Source: Algoriphagus sp. NG3
GTDB taxonomy: Bacteria > Bacteroidota > Bacteroidia > Cytophagales > Cyclobacteriaceae
Assembly: GCF_034119865.1 (NCBI RefSeq)
Contig: NZ_CP139421.1
Coordinates: 4,690,501-4,754,500 of the forward strand
DNA: 64,000 nt
Direction: 5' to 3'
Position 1 is the stretch's first letter, and every line of letters starts with the position of its first letter. This document shows, one piece after another, positions 17,282-26,431 of this stretch. The notes under the pieces are model-generated. The model was not told the origin of the DNA. It saw nothing but the letters and a program-made list of their open reading frames with translations, and did not search any database. The position numbers were made by a program, and so were the translations under genes.

Positions 17282-18424
17282 ATGCGGAAACCGTTACTGT
17301 TTGTTTGTTTTGCGTTATTTTTTTCCTGTGGGAGATCAGGTGAAAAGAAAAAATCCACTGAGTCTGGCAATATCTTGGAAAATCTGAGCTATTCGGTGGA
17401 TACAGTGGTTGTAGATGTCAAAGGTGAAATCATCAATCTCAATCATGGGTTGGAATATTTTGATCTTTCACCTGATAGAACTTCACTTATATTTTTTGAC
17501 AGACAACAGACTCTTTTTCAAGAAATAGATCTGGATCAAATGGTAATCAAAGCGACTTATCCATTTGAATTGGAAGGGCCAAATGGATTGGGCAGAAGTT
17601 CATATTTTCAGCTCTTGCCGGATAGAACTCTCATGATCCCTTCTTTATTAAAATCCGGGATATACAATCTACATGGCGAGTTGCTTTCAAGAATAAGTAT
17701 GAGGCCAAGTGATATTGATGGGTTTGATACCCTTAATCCTTTTACCCTCATGTATGAAATCCTTATGGATCCAAAATCGGGACTTCTCTATTCTTTACCT
17801 GGAGACTACATTACAGGAGTTAGGAATCTGGCAATACTAGATCCTAGCAACAGCGAGGGGAAAATAATCAAGCTTTCCGAAATGGAGAAGGCAGGAAATT
17901 TTAGCGTATTCTGGAACACAGAAAATGGAAAAGCACTTGAAACTGAAGACTATTCACTGAATCTAATTGATGACATTTTAATAATCACCTGTACTATAGG
18001 AAGTGGCTTATACCTCTATGATACCAAGACCGAAAATCTAGAGTATTTTGATTTCCCCCATAAAGTTGCTCCTAGAGAAAAAACAGGAGAAGTTTTAAAT
18101 GAAGTAAGTACTGAAAAAGATTTTTGGAAGGAATATCGAAAAGTGGCTGGTCAGATTTCCTATAGAGAAATAATGTGGGATAGTCCAACTTCCAAACACT
18201 ACCGACTCGCAAGTAAGACCATATTGGGTGAAACAGAAGAAGAACCAGCTGATTACGAAGTTTACTTATTTGCCTATGATCAGAATTTCAACCTATTAGG
18301 AGAGACACTTCTCAAAGGCCTCAATGAACTTCCAGAGAGCTATTTCTTCAAAGACGGCAAGCTCTGGTCTTATGTCAATGTCGAGGACGAGCTGGGCTTC
18401 TCGGTATTCACTTTTAATTTTTAA
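17282..18424 (+). CDS. Array lipoprotein 1 (DUF4221-like beta-propeller), type A
   Basis: The 380-aa protein is a predicted lipoprotein: basic start, hydrophobic helix and lipobox FFSC with Cys16. It opens a run of twelve same-strand paralogues. After a short polar linker comes NILENLSYSVDTVVVD, then a repeated-strand body with many D-x-D/G turns as in six-bladed propellers. The GPNGLG motif is at about 100, TCTIGSGLYLYD near 237 and LMWD-like IMWDSPTS near 300. It ends with the shared FFKDGKLWSYVNVEDELGF tail. It resembles DUF4221 proteins of Bacteroidota, whose function is unknown. Only 6 bases separate it from the next gene. Closest sister in the array seems to be gene 3. Confidence 0.75.
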   Translation: MRKPLLFVCFALFFSCGRSGEKKKSTESGNILENLSYSVDTVVVDVKGEIINLNHGLEYFDLSPDRTSLIFFDRQQTLFQEIDLDQMVIKATYPFELEGPNGLGRSSYFQLLPDRTLMIPSLLKSGIYNLHGELLSRISMRPSDIDGFDTLNPFTLMYEILMDPKSGLLYSLPGDYITGVRNLAILDPSNSEGKIIKLSEMEKAGNFSVFWNTENGKALETEDYSLNLIDDILIITCTIGSGLYLYDTKTENLEYFDFPHKVAPREKTGEVLNEVSTEKDFWKEYRKVAGQISYREIMWDSPTSKHYRLASKTILGETEEEPADYEVYLFAYDQNFNLLGETLLKGLNELPESYFFKDGKLWSYVNVEDELGFSVFTFNF

Positions 18425-18430
18425 AAAATT

Positions 18431-19555
18431 ATGAAAACGCTACTTACGATTTCCGTTCTAGCTCTTCTCTCAGCCTGCAGTGGAAAAGAAACTGGATCCA
18501 CTGAGTCTGGCAATATCCTGGAAAACCTGACCTATTCGGTGGATACGGTGGTCGTAGATTCGGGACAGGAGATAATTAATCTTTCCGGTTTGGTACACCT
18601 TTTCCACAGGTTATCAGAGCCCAACACTATTTATCAGTTTGATGAAAAGCAATCTAAAATCCATAAAATAGATCTGGATAGTAAATCCCTGATATCCACA
18701 TTTGAATTTGAGAAAGAGGGGCCAGATGGTATAGGAAAAACCTTTTCAGGTTTCGAGGTTCTTTCTGGTGAACGGTTTCTTATAGCATCATTCGAAAGCC
18801 AGGGAGTTTTTGATGCAAGCGGGGCAAAGGAATTTGATTTGAATGTTTCGGATTACTTTGACCCTGAAAATGATTACCAAGAGGAATTGCTTATCCCATA
18901 CGAACTCCGATTGTCTCCTGACGGGAAGTATGCCTATGCGCTGGCAGGTGATTTTTTTGAGGGGATCTGGTACTTTGCAAGGCTGGATCTGGTAAATAAA
19001 ACCAGCAGAGTTTGGGAGATGCCTGAACTGCTTTCATCAAAAGACTTCACGATAATGCTTACCTCAGAAACATTTGATCTGAGGGCAGAAGATGTCCATT
19101 TGAATAAGCTCAAGGATGGCGTGGCAGTTACAGTAGGAAGCAGTAGTTCTGTTTATGCTTATTACCCAAGTTCAGACAGTCTGCAGCTTATAAAATTCCC
19201 CCATACGCTCACTGCTGCTGAAAAATCCGGCACTTATCCCCCAGAAGTGTCTTCCCAGAAGGAATTCGAGGAAGTAGTAGCTGCAATTGATTCGGAAATT
19301 TCATTTGATGCCCTAGCCTGGGATAGCAGCACATCCAGGTATTTCAGGTTTGCAAGCCGCAACCCCACTATAGCAAGTGAAAAGGAAGAGGTCTTTCTCT
19401 ATGCCTATGACGCTGGGCTCAAGCTGCTCGGAGAACAAAAGGTCGATGGACTTACAAGCAGGCCTACCAACTATTTCTTCAAAGACGGCAAGCTCTACGC
19501 TTATGTCAATGTCGAAGATGAACTGGGCTTTGCGGTGTTCACTTTTAACTTTTAA
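18431..19555 (+). CDS. Array lipoprotein 2 (DUF4221-like), type A
   Basis: The 374-aa lipoprotein has lipobox LSAC with Cys16. The linker and first strand (STESGNILENLTYSVDTVVVD, in part) are nearly identical to gene 1 at DNA level, while the body is strongly diverged. The motif GPDGIG sits near 100, and the C-terminal 81 bases (19475-19555) are almost identical to those of genes 1 and 3-8. The predicted place is the periplasmic or outer face of a membrane. The next gene follows after 4 bases. Function unknown. Confidence 0.75.
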   Translation: MKTLLTISVLALLSACSGKETGSTESGNILENLTYSVDTVVVDSGQEIINLSGLVHLFHRLSEPNTIYQFDEKQSKIHKIDLDSKSLISTFEFEKEGPDGIGKTFSGFEVLSGERFLIASFESQGVFDASGAKEFDLNVSDYFDPENDYQEELLIPYELRLSPDGKYAYALAGDFFEGIWYFARLDLVNKTSRVWEMPELLSSKDFTIMLTSETFDLRAEDVHLNKLKDGVAVTVGSSSSVYAYYPSSDSLQLIKFPHTLTAAEKSGTYPPEVSSQKEFEEVVAAIDSEISFDALAWDSSTSRYFRFASRNPTIASEKEEVFLYAYDAGLKLLGEQKVDGLTSRPTNYFFKDGKLYAYVNVEDELGFAVFTFNF

Positions 19556-19559
19556 GGCC

Positions 19560-20687
19560 ATGAAAAAATTACTTTCACTTTTAGCCTTTGCTTTAGTTGC
19601 CGCATGTAGTGAAAAGCCTAAATCTGAGGTAGTTTCTACCATCGAGGAGCCTAAGAATATTCTTGAGAATCTGACCTATACCGTGGATACACTTATGGTA
19701 GATACTGGAAATGAAATTTTAGATTTTTCCTTAGGGTATAGTACCTCTCCATCACCAGACGGCCGCTTTTTCTACTTTTTCAAAAACCTAAAAATGCAGA
19801 AAATTGATTTAGCCCATCTTACCTTAATAAATTCCTTTTCTTTGGAGAAAGATGGCCCAAACAGTCCAGGCCATGCTTTTGGCTTTTACGCACTTTCTGA
19901 TGGCAGCTTTTTTTTTCCAACCCTTCATAGACCTTCTATTATTACTGACCAAGGCGTTAAAATCAAGTCTTGGAACCTTGACCGAGAAGAATTGGCAGAA
20001 GGCTTTCCCGTTGAGCCTTTCTCCCTTGGAAATAGAGTAACCCTGGATCCAAAGCGTCTCAACTTGTATTCTTTGCCGATGAACATTGAAACAAGAGACT
20101 ATTATTTCGCTGTAATAGATTCACTCGAAAACAGGAAAAAAATGGTAGAGCTAACTGAGTTTAAGTGGGCTAACAAATACCTAATAAGAAGCGATAGTGA
20201 ACAAAAAGGTGAATTCCTCCACCTGCAACAGCTTAATGACCTGGTACTTATTTCCTGTACCGTGGGGAATGGCACCTACATCTATGACCCTAGCCTAGAC
20301 AGCCTTTTCTATAGAGAATTTCCACATGAGCTTGTTCCTTTGGAAAAAACCGGAGAGGTAAAAAACAAGGTAAACGGCAGAGCAGAGTTTGAGGACGAAT
20401 TAAAAAAGCTCAAACACCAGATCGATTATTGGAGCTTCTTGTGGGATCAAAAGTCTAAACGTTATTTCCGGTTTGCAAGTAGAGCTATTAGGTTCGATGA
20501 AGGCGGATGGGCAAAAGAATTTGAACTATTCCTAATGGCTTATTCCAAAGACATGGAGCTAATCGGTGAGACTCGATTGGAAGGTTCATCCAAAATCCCG
20601 TTTGGTTTCTTCAAAGACGGCAAGCTCTACTCCTATGTCAATGTCGAGGACGAGCTCGGCTTTGCAGTATTCACTTTTAACTTCTGA
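19560..20687 (+). CDS. Array lipoprotein 3 (DUF4221-like), type A
   Basis: The 375-aa protein starts at the ATG at 19560 because only this start gives the lipoprotein signal (MKKLLSLLAFALVAAC, Cys16). An upstream in-frame extension into gene 2 has no such signal. The body contains KNILENLTYTVDTLMVD, GPNSPG and SCTVGNGTYIYD, then HELVPLEKTGEVKN, which pairs it with gene 1. The shared tail lies at 20607-20687. The spacing of 4 bases on both sides shows one operon. Function unknown. Confidence 0.75.
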   Translation: MKKLLSLLAFALVAACSEKPKSEVVSTIEEPKNILENLTYTVDTLMVDTGNEILDFSLGYSTSPSPDGRFFYFFKNLKMQKIDLAHLTLINSFSLEKDGPNSPGHAFGFYALSDGSFFFPTLHRPSIITDQGVKIKSWNLDREELAEGFPVEPFSLGNRVTLDPKRLNLYSLPMNIETRDYYFAVIDSLENRKKMVELTEFKWANKYLIRSDSEQKGEFLHLQQLNDLVLISCTVGNGTYIYDPSLDSLFYREFPHELVPLEKTGEVKNKVNGRAEFEDELKKLKHQIDYWSFLWDQKSKRYFRFASRAIRFDEGGWAKEFELFLMAYSKDMELIGETRLEGSSKIPFGFFKDGKLYSYVNVEDELGFAVFTFNF

Positions 20688-20691
20688 ACCC

Positions 20692-21810
20692 ATGAAAAAA
20701 TTAACAATCCTCATTTTAGTAGTAGTTTGTTTTTCCTGCGGGCGATCTATTGAGACGGAAAAGGATACAAGTTTTGACTTTTCCTATACGGTGGACACCG
20801 TGATGGTAGATCCGGGAGATGGATTGGTTTTTTTGAGATTAGGCTTAAGTACCGCTGCACTTACACCGGATCAAAAAAAACTCTACAACTTCAATCCTGC
20901 TGCTTCCGAAATGGAAATCATCGATCTGGAATCACTCAGGTTGTCCGACCGTATTCAGATGGAAAAAGAGGGGCCGAATGGCACAGGACATCCCCGTCAG
21001 TTGATGACCAGTAGAGACGGGAACACATTTTTTGTAAGCTTTACCGACGTGAGGGAATTTGATCCTCAACTGAAGAATATGAAGTCCTACAAGATCCAAG
21101 GCGGGGATTTTGAGGGATTGCAGCTGGATCAGTCATTAAGCTTTGACCTAACCATCTCACCTGATGGGAAATTTGTCTATGCTCCCTATGGATCTGAAAA
21201 TACTGATCAAGCCAGAGAAGGCTTGGCCATACTGGAACTACAAACAATGAAGTTGAAAACCTATCCCATGGAAATATGGGAACGTATTCATGCCTATATC
21301 AGGAGTTTTTTCATGGATGGACAAATGGTCTCGAGAACCTATGAGGCAGTTTATATCGATCCGGTTGATGATAGGATTTTAATTTCCTCTCCCAATTTTA
21401 ATGAAGTATATATCCTGGATCTGGAGACAGATTCTATTTCGCATAAAATCTTTCATTCCCAGCTGACTGAAGATAGCAAAAAAGTCCCTAGCGTTACCAA
21501 TTTCGATTCCCCAGATCAAATTCCGGAAATCATTGCCGAATCAGAAGAACAGGTCAGCTTCAGCAGGTTTTACTATGATGACTTTAACAAGAAGTTCTGG
21601 CGGTTTTCCAGGGATTTGGATAGGAAAATCGGGGATTCGGCTGTTTTCAAAGGGGTGGTTACCTTATTCGATGAGGAGCTCAACCAACTCCATGAGGAAG
21701 AGTTTGCCGACAATCATTTGGGATACAGGTTCTTCAAAGACGGCAAACTCTGGTCTTATGTCAATGTAGAAGACGAACTGGGCTTTGCGGTATTCACATT
21801 TGATTTTTAA
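20692..21810 (+). CDS. Array lipoprotein 4 (DUF4221-like), type B body with type A tail
   Basis: The 372-aa lipoprotein has lipobox CFSC with Cys16, which fixes the start at 20692. It lacks the NILENL linker. Instead it has FDFSYTVDTVMVDPGD, then LYNFNPAASEMEIIDLE and EGPNGTG. The distal part reads FSRFYYDDFNKKFWRFSRD and LDRKIGDS, marks of type B. Yet its last 27 codons (21730-21810) are the type A tail. It is the nearest relative of gene 6. The chimeric make-up suggests gene conversion at the 3' end. Confidence 0.75.
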   Translation: MKKLTILILVVVCFSCGRSIETEKDTSFDFSYTVDTVMVDPGDGLVFLRLGLSTAALTPDQKKLYNFNPAASEMEIIDLESLRLSDRIQMEKEGPNGTGHPRQLMTSRDGNTFFVSFTDVREFDPQLKNMKSYKIQGGDFEGLQLDQSLSFDLTISPDGKFVYAPYGSENTDQAREGLAILELQTMKLKTYPMEIWERIHAYIRSFFMDGQMVSRTYEAVYIDPVDDRILISSPNFNEVYILDLETDSISHKIFHSQLTEDSKKVPSVTNFDSPDQIPEIIAESEEQVSFSRFYYDDFNKKFWRFSRDLDRKIGDSAVFKGVVTLFDEELNQLHEEEFADNHLGYRFFKDGKLWSYVNVEDELGFAVFTFDF

Positions 21811-21814
21811 AGCC

Positions 21815-22969
21815 ATGAAAAAACTTCTAACTATTTCCATGCTGGCACTTCTCGCATCCTGTGGAGCGAAAGAATCTGGATCCACAGATACAGGAAATAT
21901 CTTGGGAAACCTGAGTTTTTCGGTGGATACAGTGATGGTGGATCCTGGAGATGATTTTCTGATTATTAACTCTGGTTTATTTCCATTTAGTGTATCCAAG
22001 GATAAATCAAGGCTTTACTTTTTTGAGAAAGATCCCTATAAGCTTGTAGAAGTGGATTTGGATAATTTAGAGGTGCTAAACAAAACACCATTTGAGGCTG
22101 AGGGGCCTGACGGTATTGGCTCCTATGTATCTAAAATGGAAATCGGCTCTAACGGAGATCTTTTTTTGAATAATAATAATGCGGTTGGGATTTTCGACCA
22201 GAACGGTAAAAAAATACGGGATCTGAAATTTGTTCCCACTGGAATAGAGTCAGCTTTGGCCGAAAATTACCATGCGGTTTTTTCTAACTCAGTTTATGAT
22301 TTTGGGGTCCAAAAAATCTATTCATGGCCCAGTTTCGCTGATGCGAAGGAGTATGGACTGTTTGTACTAAACCCAGAAACCAAAGTTGCTAGCTCCCTGC
22401 CAATACCCAAAATGAAGATAGTAGATGATTACTCCGGCTCTTTTGTATTCAAAAGCAATAATGGGGTAGAATTGATTTCATTTTATTTCGTAGGGAGCTT
22501 TATCACTTTATTGCCGGGAGAATTAATAATATCCACTGCAGCCATGAGTGGATTTTACAGACTGCATCTCCAAACTGAAAAACTGGAATTCATTGATATC
22601 AAGCATCAATCCGTCCCCAATGAAATGCAGGTAGAGATCCCAAAAGAACCTTCAGATCCGGAAGAGGTAATGGAAATACAAAATAAAATATTCGAGCAGG
22701 TCAATTTTATGGAAATGCTTTGGGACGATTCCCGTCAAATGTATTTTCGCTTAGGCGTCAAAACTTTTAGAGGGGAAACCCAAGAAGATCCTTCCACTTA
22801 TGAGATTTACCTCTTCGCTTACGATAAGGACTTCAATATACTGGGAGAAACCAAAGTCGAGGATATGAAGGAAGTTCCATCCACCTATTTCTTCAAAGAT
22901 GGCAAGCTGTACTCATACGTCAATGTAAATGACGAGCTGGGCTTCGCAGTATTCACTTTTAACTTCTAA
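21815..22969 (+). CDS. Array lipoprotein 5 (DUF4221-like), type A
   Basis: The 384-aa lipoprotein starts at 21815 (MKKLLTISMLALLASC, Cys16). It carries NILGNLSFSVDTVMVD, EGPDGIG, and a mid-region NSVYDFGVQKIYSWP that is shared only with gene 7. The tail at 22889-22969 is the conserved type. Genes 4-5 together mirror genes 6-7, as if a two-gene unit had been duplicated. Spacing to gene 6 is 3 bases. Function unknown. Confidence 0.75.
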   Translation: MKKLLTISMLALLASCGAKESGSTDTGNILGNLSFSVDTVMVDPGDDFLIINSGLFPFSVSKDKSRLYFFEKDPYKLVEVDLDNLEVLNKTPFEAEGPDGIGSYVSKMEIGSNGDLFLNNNNAVGIFDQNGKKIRDLKFVPTGIESALAENYHAVFSNSVYDFGVQKIYSWPSFADAKEYGLFVLNPETKVASSLPIPKMKIVDDYSGSFVFKSNNGVELISFYFVGSFITLLPGELIISTAAMSGFYRLHLQTEKLEFIDIKHQSVPNEMQVEIPKEPSDPEEVMEIQNKIFEQVNFMEMLWDDSRQMYFRLGVKTFRGETQEDPSTYEIYLFAYDKDFNILGETKVEDMKEVPSTYFFKDGKLYSYVNVNDELGFAVFTFNF

Positions 22970-22972
22970 ACT

Positions 22973-24091
22973 ATGAAAAAACTAGTGTTCATTTCCCTGT
23001 CGATACTATGTCTTGCCTGCGGAAAGCAAGCTGATGAAGACGAAAAGAAAGAATTCGACTTTTCTTATACCACCGACACAGTCCTGGTAGATCCAGGGGA
23101 AGGATTTATTTATCTGAATGGTTGGCTAAGCGCAGCAGCCTTATCTCCTGATAAAAAGCAGCTTTACAATTACAATCCTGAAGCAGCTGAGATGGAGGTG
23201 ATTGATCTGGAAAACCTAAGACTGACAAATCGAATAAAAATGGAAAAAGAAGGCCCTCAGGGTGCCGGTAATCCAAGCAGTATAATCATCAGCGAAGACG
23301 GGAAATACTTTTTTATAAGTTATACGGATGTCAGAGAATTTAATTCTCAACTGGATGCCATGAAGACCTATAAAATTCTAAGCGAAAAATTTGAAGCCTT
23401 AGCAACAGACGAGACATTGAGTCAGCCTTTTCAGGTTTCGCCGGATGGAAAGTATCTTCTGTGCCCATACGGCCCAGATGATTTTGCCAAATCCAGTGAA
23501 GGATTGGCTATTCTTTCACTTGAGGACCTGCAACTGAAAAAAGTACCCATAGACCTTTGGGAGCGGGCTGATGCTTATCGATTAACCCGTTTTGAAAACG
23601 GAGAAAGAAGAATGTGGACAAACGAAAATGTCGATATCGTTCAGGCAAATAATCAGTTGCTACTTTCTTCGGCAAACTTCAATGAGGTGTATGTGCTGGA
23701 TCTAGCTACAGACTCTATCTCCTCCAAAGTCTATCACTCAACGCTTACAGAAAATAGCAAGAGAATACCTGTTAAGACGTCTACTGATTCTCGAGAAGAA
23801 ATGAGTAGAATGTTTAAGGAAAAGAATGGACAGGTCAATTTTAGCAGATTCTATCACGACGATTTCTCCAATACGTTTTACCGGATTACACGGGATTTGG
23901 ACAGGACAATAGGAGATTCCTCAGTTTACAAAGATGTGGTTACAATTTTTGATGAGAACCTCAACCAACTTCATGAGGAAGTGTCATCCATCCCATTCTT
24001 TGGCTTCAAATTCTTCAAAGACGGCAAGCTCTACTCTTATGTCAATGTAGAAGACGAATTGGGCTTCGCAGTATTCACTTTTGATTTTTAA
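22973..24091 (+). CDS. Array lipoprotein 6 (DUF4221-like), type B body with type A tail
   Basis: The 372-aa lipoprotein (lipobox CLAC, Cys16) is a close sister of gene 4, sharing FDFSYT-DTV-VDPGEG, LSAAALSPDKKQLYN and RMEKEGP-like KMEKEGPQGAG. It has the distal FSRFYHDDFSNTFYRITRDLDR with IGDSSVYKDVVTIFDE. The last 81 bases (24011-24091) belong to the type A tail. It follows gene 5 after 3 bases. No catalytic motif is visible, and the role is unknown. Confidence 0.75.
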   Translation: MKKLVFISLSILCLACGKQADEDEKKEFDFSYTTDTVLVDPGEGFIYLNGWLSAAALSPDKKQLYNYNPEAAEMEVIDLENLRLTNRIKMEKEGPQGAGNPSSIIISEDGKYFFISYTDVREFNSQLDAMKTYKILSEKFEALATDETLSQPFQVSPDGKYLLCPYGPDDFAKSSEGLAILSLEDLQLKKVPIDLWERADAYRLTRFENGERRMWTNENVDIVQANNQLLLSSANFNEVYVLDLATDSISSKVYHSTLTENSKRIPVKTSTDSREEMSRMFKEKNGQVNFSRFYHDDFSNTFYRITRDLDRTIGDSSVYKDVVTIFDENLNQLHEEVSSIPFFGFKFFKDGKLYSYVNVEDELGFAVFTFDF

Positions 24092-24095
24092 TCAC

Positions 24096-25235
24096 ATGAA
24101 AAAACTACTTACAATTTCAATCTTAGCACTTCTTTCAGCCTGTGGGGAAAAAGACTCCGGCTCCACTGAGAAAGGAAATATCTTGGAAAACTTGAGCTAT
24201 TCCGTGGACACATTAGTGGTAGATTCTGGAGATGATCTATTTAACTTATCCATGGGAATCCGCGATCTCGATCTTACAGAAGATAGAAAGCAATTGTTTT
24301 ACTTCGAGAATATGCCTCCAAAGCTCCTACAAGTGGACTTGGATAATCTAAAGTTGCTTAGCAAAACGGAATTTGAACAAGAAGGGCCTGACGGGGTGGG
24401 AAGATTTGTAGGTAATATTCAAGTAGGGCCTAACAATCAAATTTATGCTGTAGGATTGTCAGAATTAGGGATTTATAATTTATCGGGAAAACGTGTTCAA
24501 AATCTGAAATTTCAACCAAAAGGGATTGATCCGGACTTGGCGAAAAATTCCAATGCCTTATTTTTCAATTCTGTCTATGACTTCGACACCCAACAGATCT
24601 ATTCTTGGCCAAATTCTGAAGGCTCTAACTCAAATTTCTTTTATAAAATAGATGTAGCTCCTGAATCAGCAGAGCAAATTGAAGCTCCTGAAATGGAAAT
24701 AGTGCATCAGTACTCTCTTACCGCAGAGGATAATGGAAGCTATATGGTTTCCCCTCAACAAGTTTACTTATCAAGGTATAATGGAAAAATTTTAATAGCA
24801 TGCTCTGCAATGGGAGACCTCTATGAGTATGACACACAGACTGGCAGTCTAAAGTTTATTGAAATCAAACACCAACTAGTTCCAGACCGGCTTACAGGCG
24901 AGGTCACCAATAAGCTGCAATCAAGGGAGGATTTTGAAAAGGAAATGGCAAAAATCAATTCCCAGACCAGGTACCAAAAACTACATTGGGACTCCAGTAG
25001 GGAAATGTTTTTTCGTCTGGCAATGAAAGCGTTACCGCGAAATAATCCAGAGGAACAGACCAAGAATGAATACTTTCTCTTGGCTTATGACCAGAATTTC
25101 AATCTTATGGGCGAAACTAAACTTCAGGATATCGACAAGCTTGATTATAATCCCTTTTTCAAAGACGGCAAGCTCTACTCTTATGTCAATGTAGCAGACG
25201 AACTCGGCTTTGCGGTATTCACTTTTGATTTTTAG
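24096..25235 (+). CDS. Array lipoprotein 7 (DUF4221-like), type A
   Basis: The 379-aa lipoprotein begins at the ATG at 24096 (MKKLLTISILALLSAC, Cys16). A TTG five codons upstream inside gene 6 is an unlikely start. The first 70 bases resemble genes 2 and 5 strongly. It carries NILENLSYSVDTLVVD, EGPDGVG and NSVYDFDTQQIYSWP, the last shared with gene 5. The tail at 25155-25235 differs slightly (VNVADELGF). It lies 4 bases after gene 6 and 5 before gene 8. Function unknown. Confidence 0.75.
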   Translation: MKKLLTISILALLSACGEKDSGSTEKGNILENLSYSVDTLVVDSGDDLFNLSMGIRDLDLTEDRKQLFYFENMPPKLLQVDLDNLKLLSKTEFEQEGPDGVGRFVGNIQVGPNNQIYAVGLSELGIYNLSGKRVQNLKFQPKGIDPDLAKNSNALFFNSVYDFDTQQIYSWPNSEGSNSNFFYKIDVAPESAEQIEAPEMEIVHQYSLTAEDNGSYMVSPQQVYLSRYNGKILIACSAMGDLYEYDTQTGSLKFIEIKHQLVPDRLTGEVTNKLQSREDFEKEMAKINSQTRYQKLHWDSSREMFFRLAMKALPRNNPEEQTKNEYFLLAYDQNFNLMGETKLQDIDKLDYNPFFKDGKLYSYVNVADELGFAVFTFDF

Positions 25236-25240
25236 TTGCT

Positions 25241-26377
25241 ATGAAAAACCTAATCCCATATCTAAGCCTAATCCTCCTCGCCTCTTGCGGAGAAAAGAGC
25301 AGCTCTGAAAAAGCTGAATCAGATAATATCCTGGAGAATCTTACTTATACTGTGGACACAGTGGTGGTGGATGCCGGCGATGAGTTGATCAATCTTTCGA
25401 TGGGGCTCTATTATTCAGATGTTAGTCCGGGTTCCAAGAAGCTGTACCAGTTTTCAAGAAATGATCATACGCTAACAATAGTGGACTTAGACCAACTGAA
25501 AATTGCAAAGAAAATCACATTCGAAAAAGATGGACCAAATGGAATAGGCGCTTCTGTCTCGGATTTTGTGGCTCTACCAGAGAATAAATTCATGTTTTCC
25601 ACATTTGAATCTGCAGGAATCTTCGATGAACAAGCGGTAAAACTGGAGGAGATCAAATTGAAGCCAGATGACTTTCCCGAATTTGACGGAGAGGACTACG
25701 ATCTGAATTTTCAATTGGGAATAAGTTCAAATGAACAATTTCTCTACGCCCTTCCGGGAAATTTCAGTGCCACAGAAAGAGACTTGGCTCTTTTAGACCA
25801 ATCTTCTAACACAGCCAAAATGATTGATATCCCGGAATTAGATGATACTGGGAAGTTTACCATTATACTTTTTAGTAATGGAATGGGTGAAGTTCATCTG
25901 GAGAAATATTTCATGGAGGAATATCACGAAAAGCTTTATCTCTCCTCTTCGGTAACCAGTGACTTATACCGGTATAATTTTCAGAATGACTCGTTGGAAC
26001 TCTTCACTTCCCCCATCACTGTAAGTCCTAAAAAGAAGACAGAGTATCCAAAAACTGAAGTCTCATCTAAAAAGGAACAGCAGGAAGAATCCAGAAAGGC
26101 TCAATCCCAAATTGCCTTCAAAAATCTTATGTGGGATGAAAGCAGAAAGCTGTTTTTCAGGATAGGGAGTATCACCAAATCAGATTCGCCAGATATGCCC
26201 GCAAAAACCTCCGTATTTCTATATGCTTTTGACAGCGATATGAAGCTGGTCGGAGAGACATTGATCAATGACCTAAACCACATTCCAGAGCACCCTTTCT
26301 TCAAAGACGGTAAGCTCTGGTCTTATGTGAATGTAGAAGACGAGCTGGGTTTTGCGGTATTCACTTTTGATTTTTAA
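25241..26377 (+). CDS. Array lipoprotein 8 (DUF4221-like), type A, last with the conserved tail
   Basis: The 378-aa lipoprotein has lipobox LASC with Cys16. It shows NILENLTYTVDTVVVDAGDE, KDGPNGIG near residue 104, and NLMWDESRKLFFRIG in the distal part. The 81-base tail at 26297-26377 is the last copy of this cassette in intact form. A 54-base gap follows before gene 9, the first real break in the run, so a transcript boundary may lie here. Function unknown. Confidence 0.75.
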   Translation: MKNLIPYLSLILLASCGEKSSSEKAESDNILENLTYTVDTVVVDAGDELINLSMGLYYSDVSPGSKKLYQFSRNDHTLTIVDLDQLKIAKKITFEKDGPNGIGASVSDFVALPENKFMFSTFESAGIFDEQAVKLEEIKLKPDDFPEFDGEDYDLNFQLGISSNEQFLYALPGNFSATERDLALLDQSSNTAKMIDIPELDDTGKFTIILFSNGMGEVHLEKYFMEEYHEKLYLSSSVTSDLYRYNFQNDSLELFTSPITVSPKKKTEYPKTEVSSKKEQQEESRKAQSQIAFKNLMWDESRKLFFRIGSITKSDSPDMPAKTSVFLYAFDSDMKLVGETLINDLNHIPEHPFFKDGKLWSYVNVEDELGFAVFTFDF

Positions 26378-26431
26378 AATCTTATGATTTTATCTTCTAC
26401 AACTTTTGCTTGTTAACACTAAGTTTCTAGA

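Noticed and set aside
19377..19559. Upstream extension of array gene 3 into gene 2 (and similar extensions for genes 4 and 5)
   Set aside because: The downstream ATG in each case begins a perfect lipoprotein signal with Cys16, as in the paralogues; the extensions run through the neighbour's tail in another frame.
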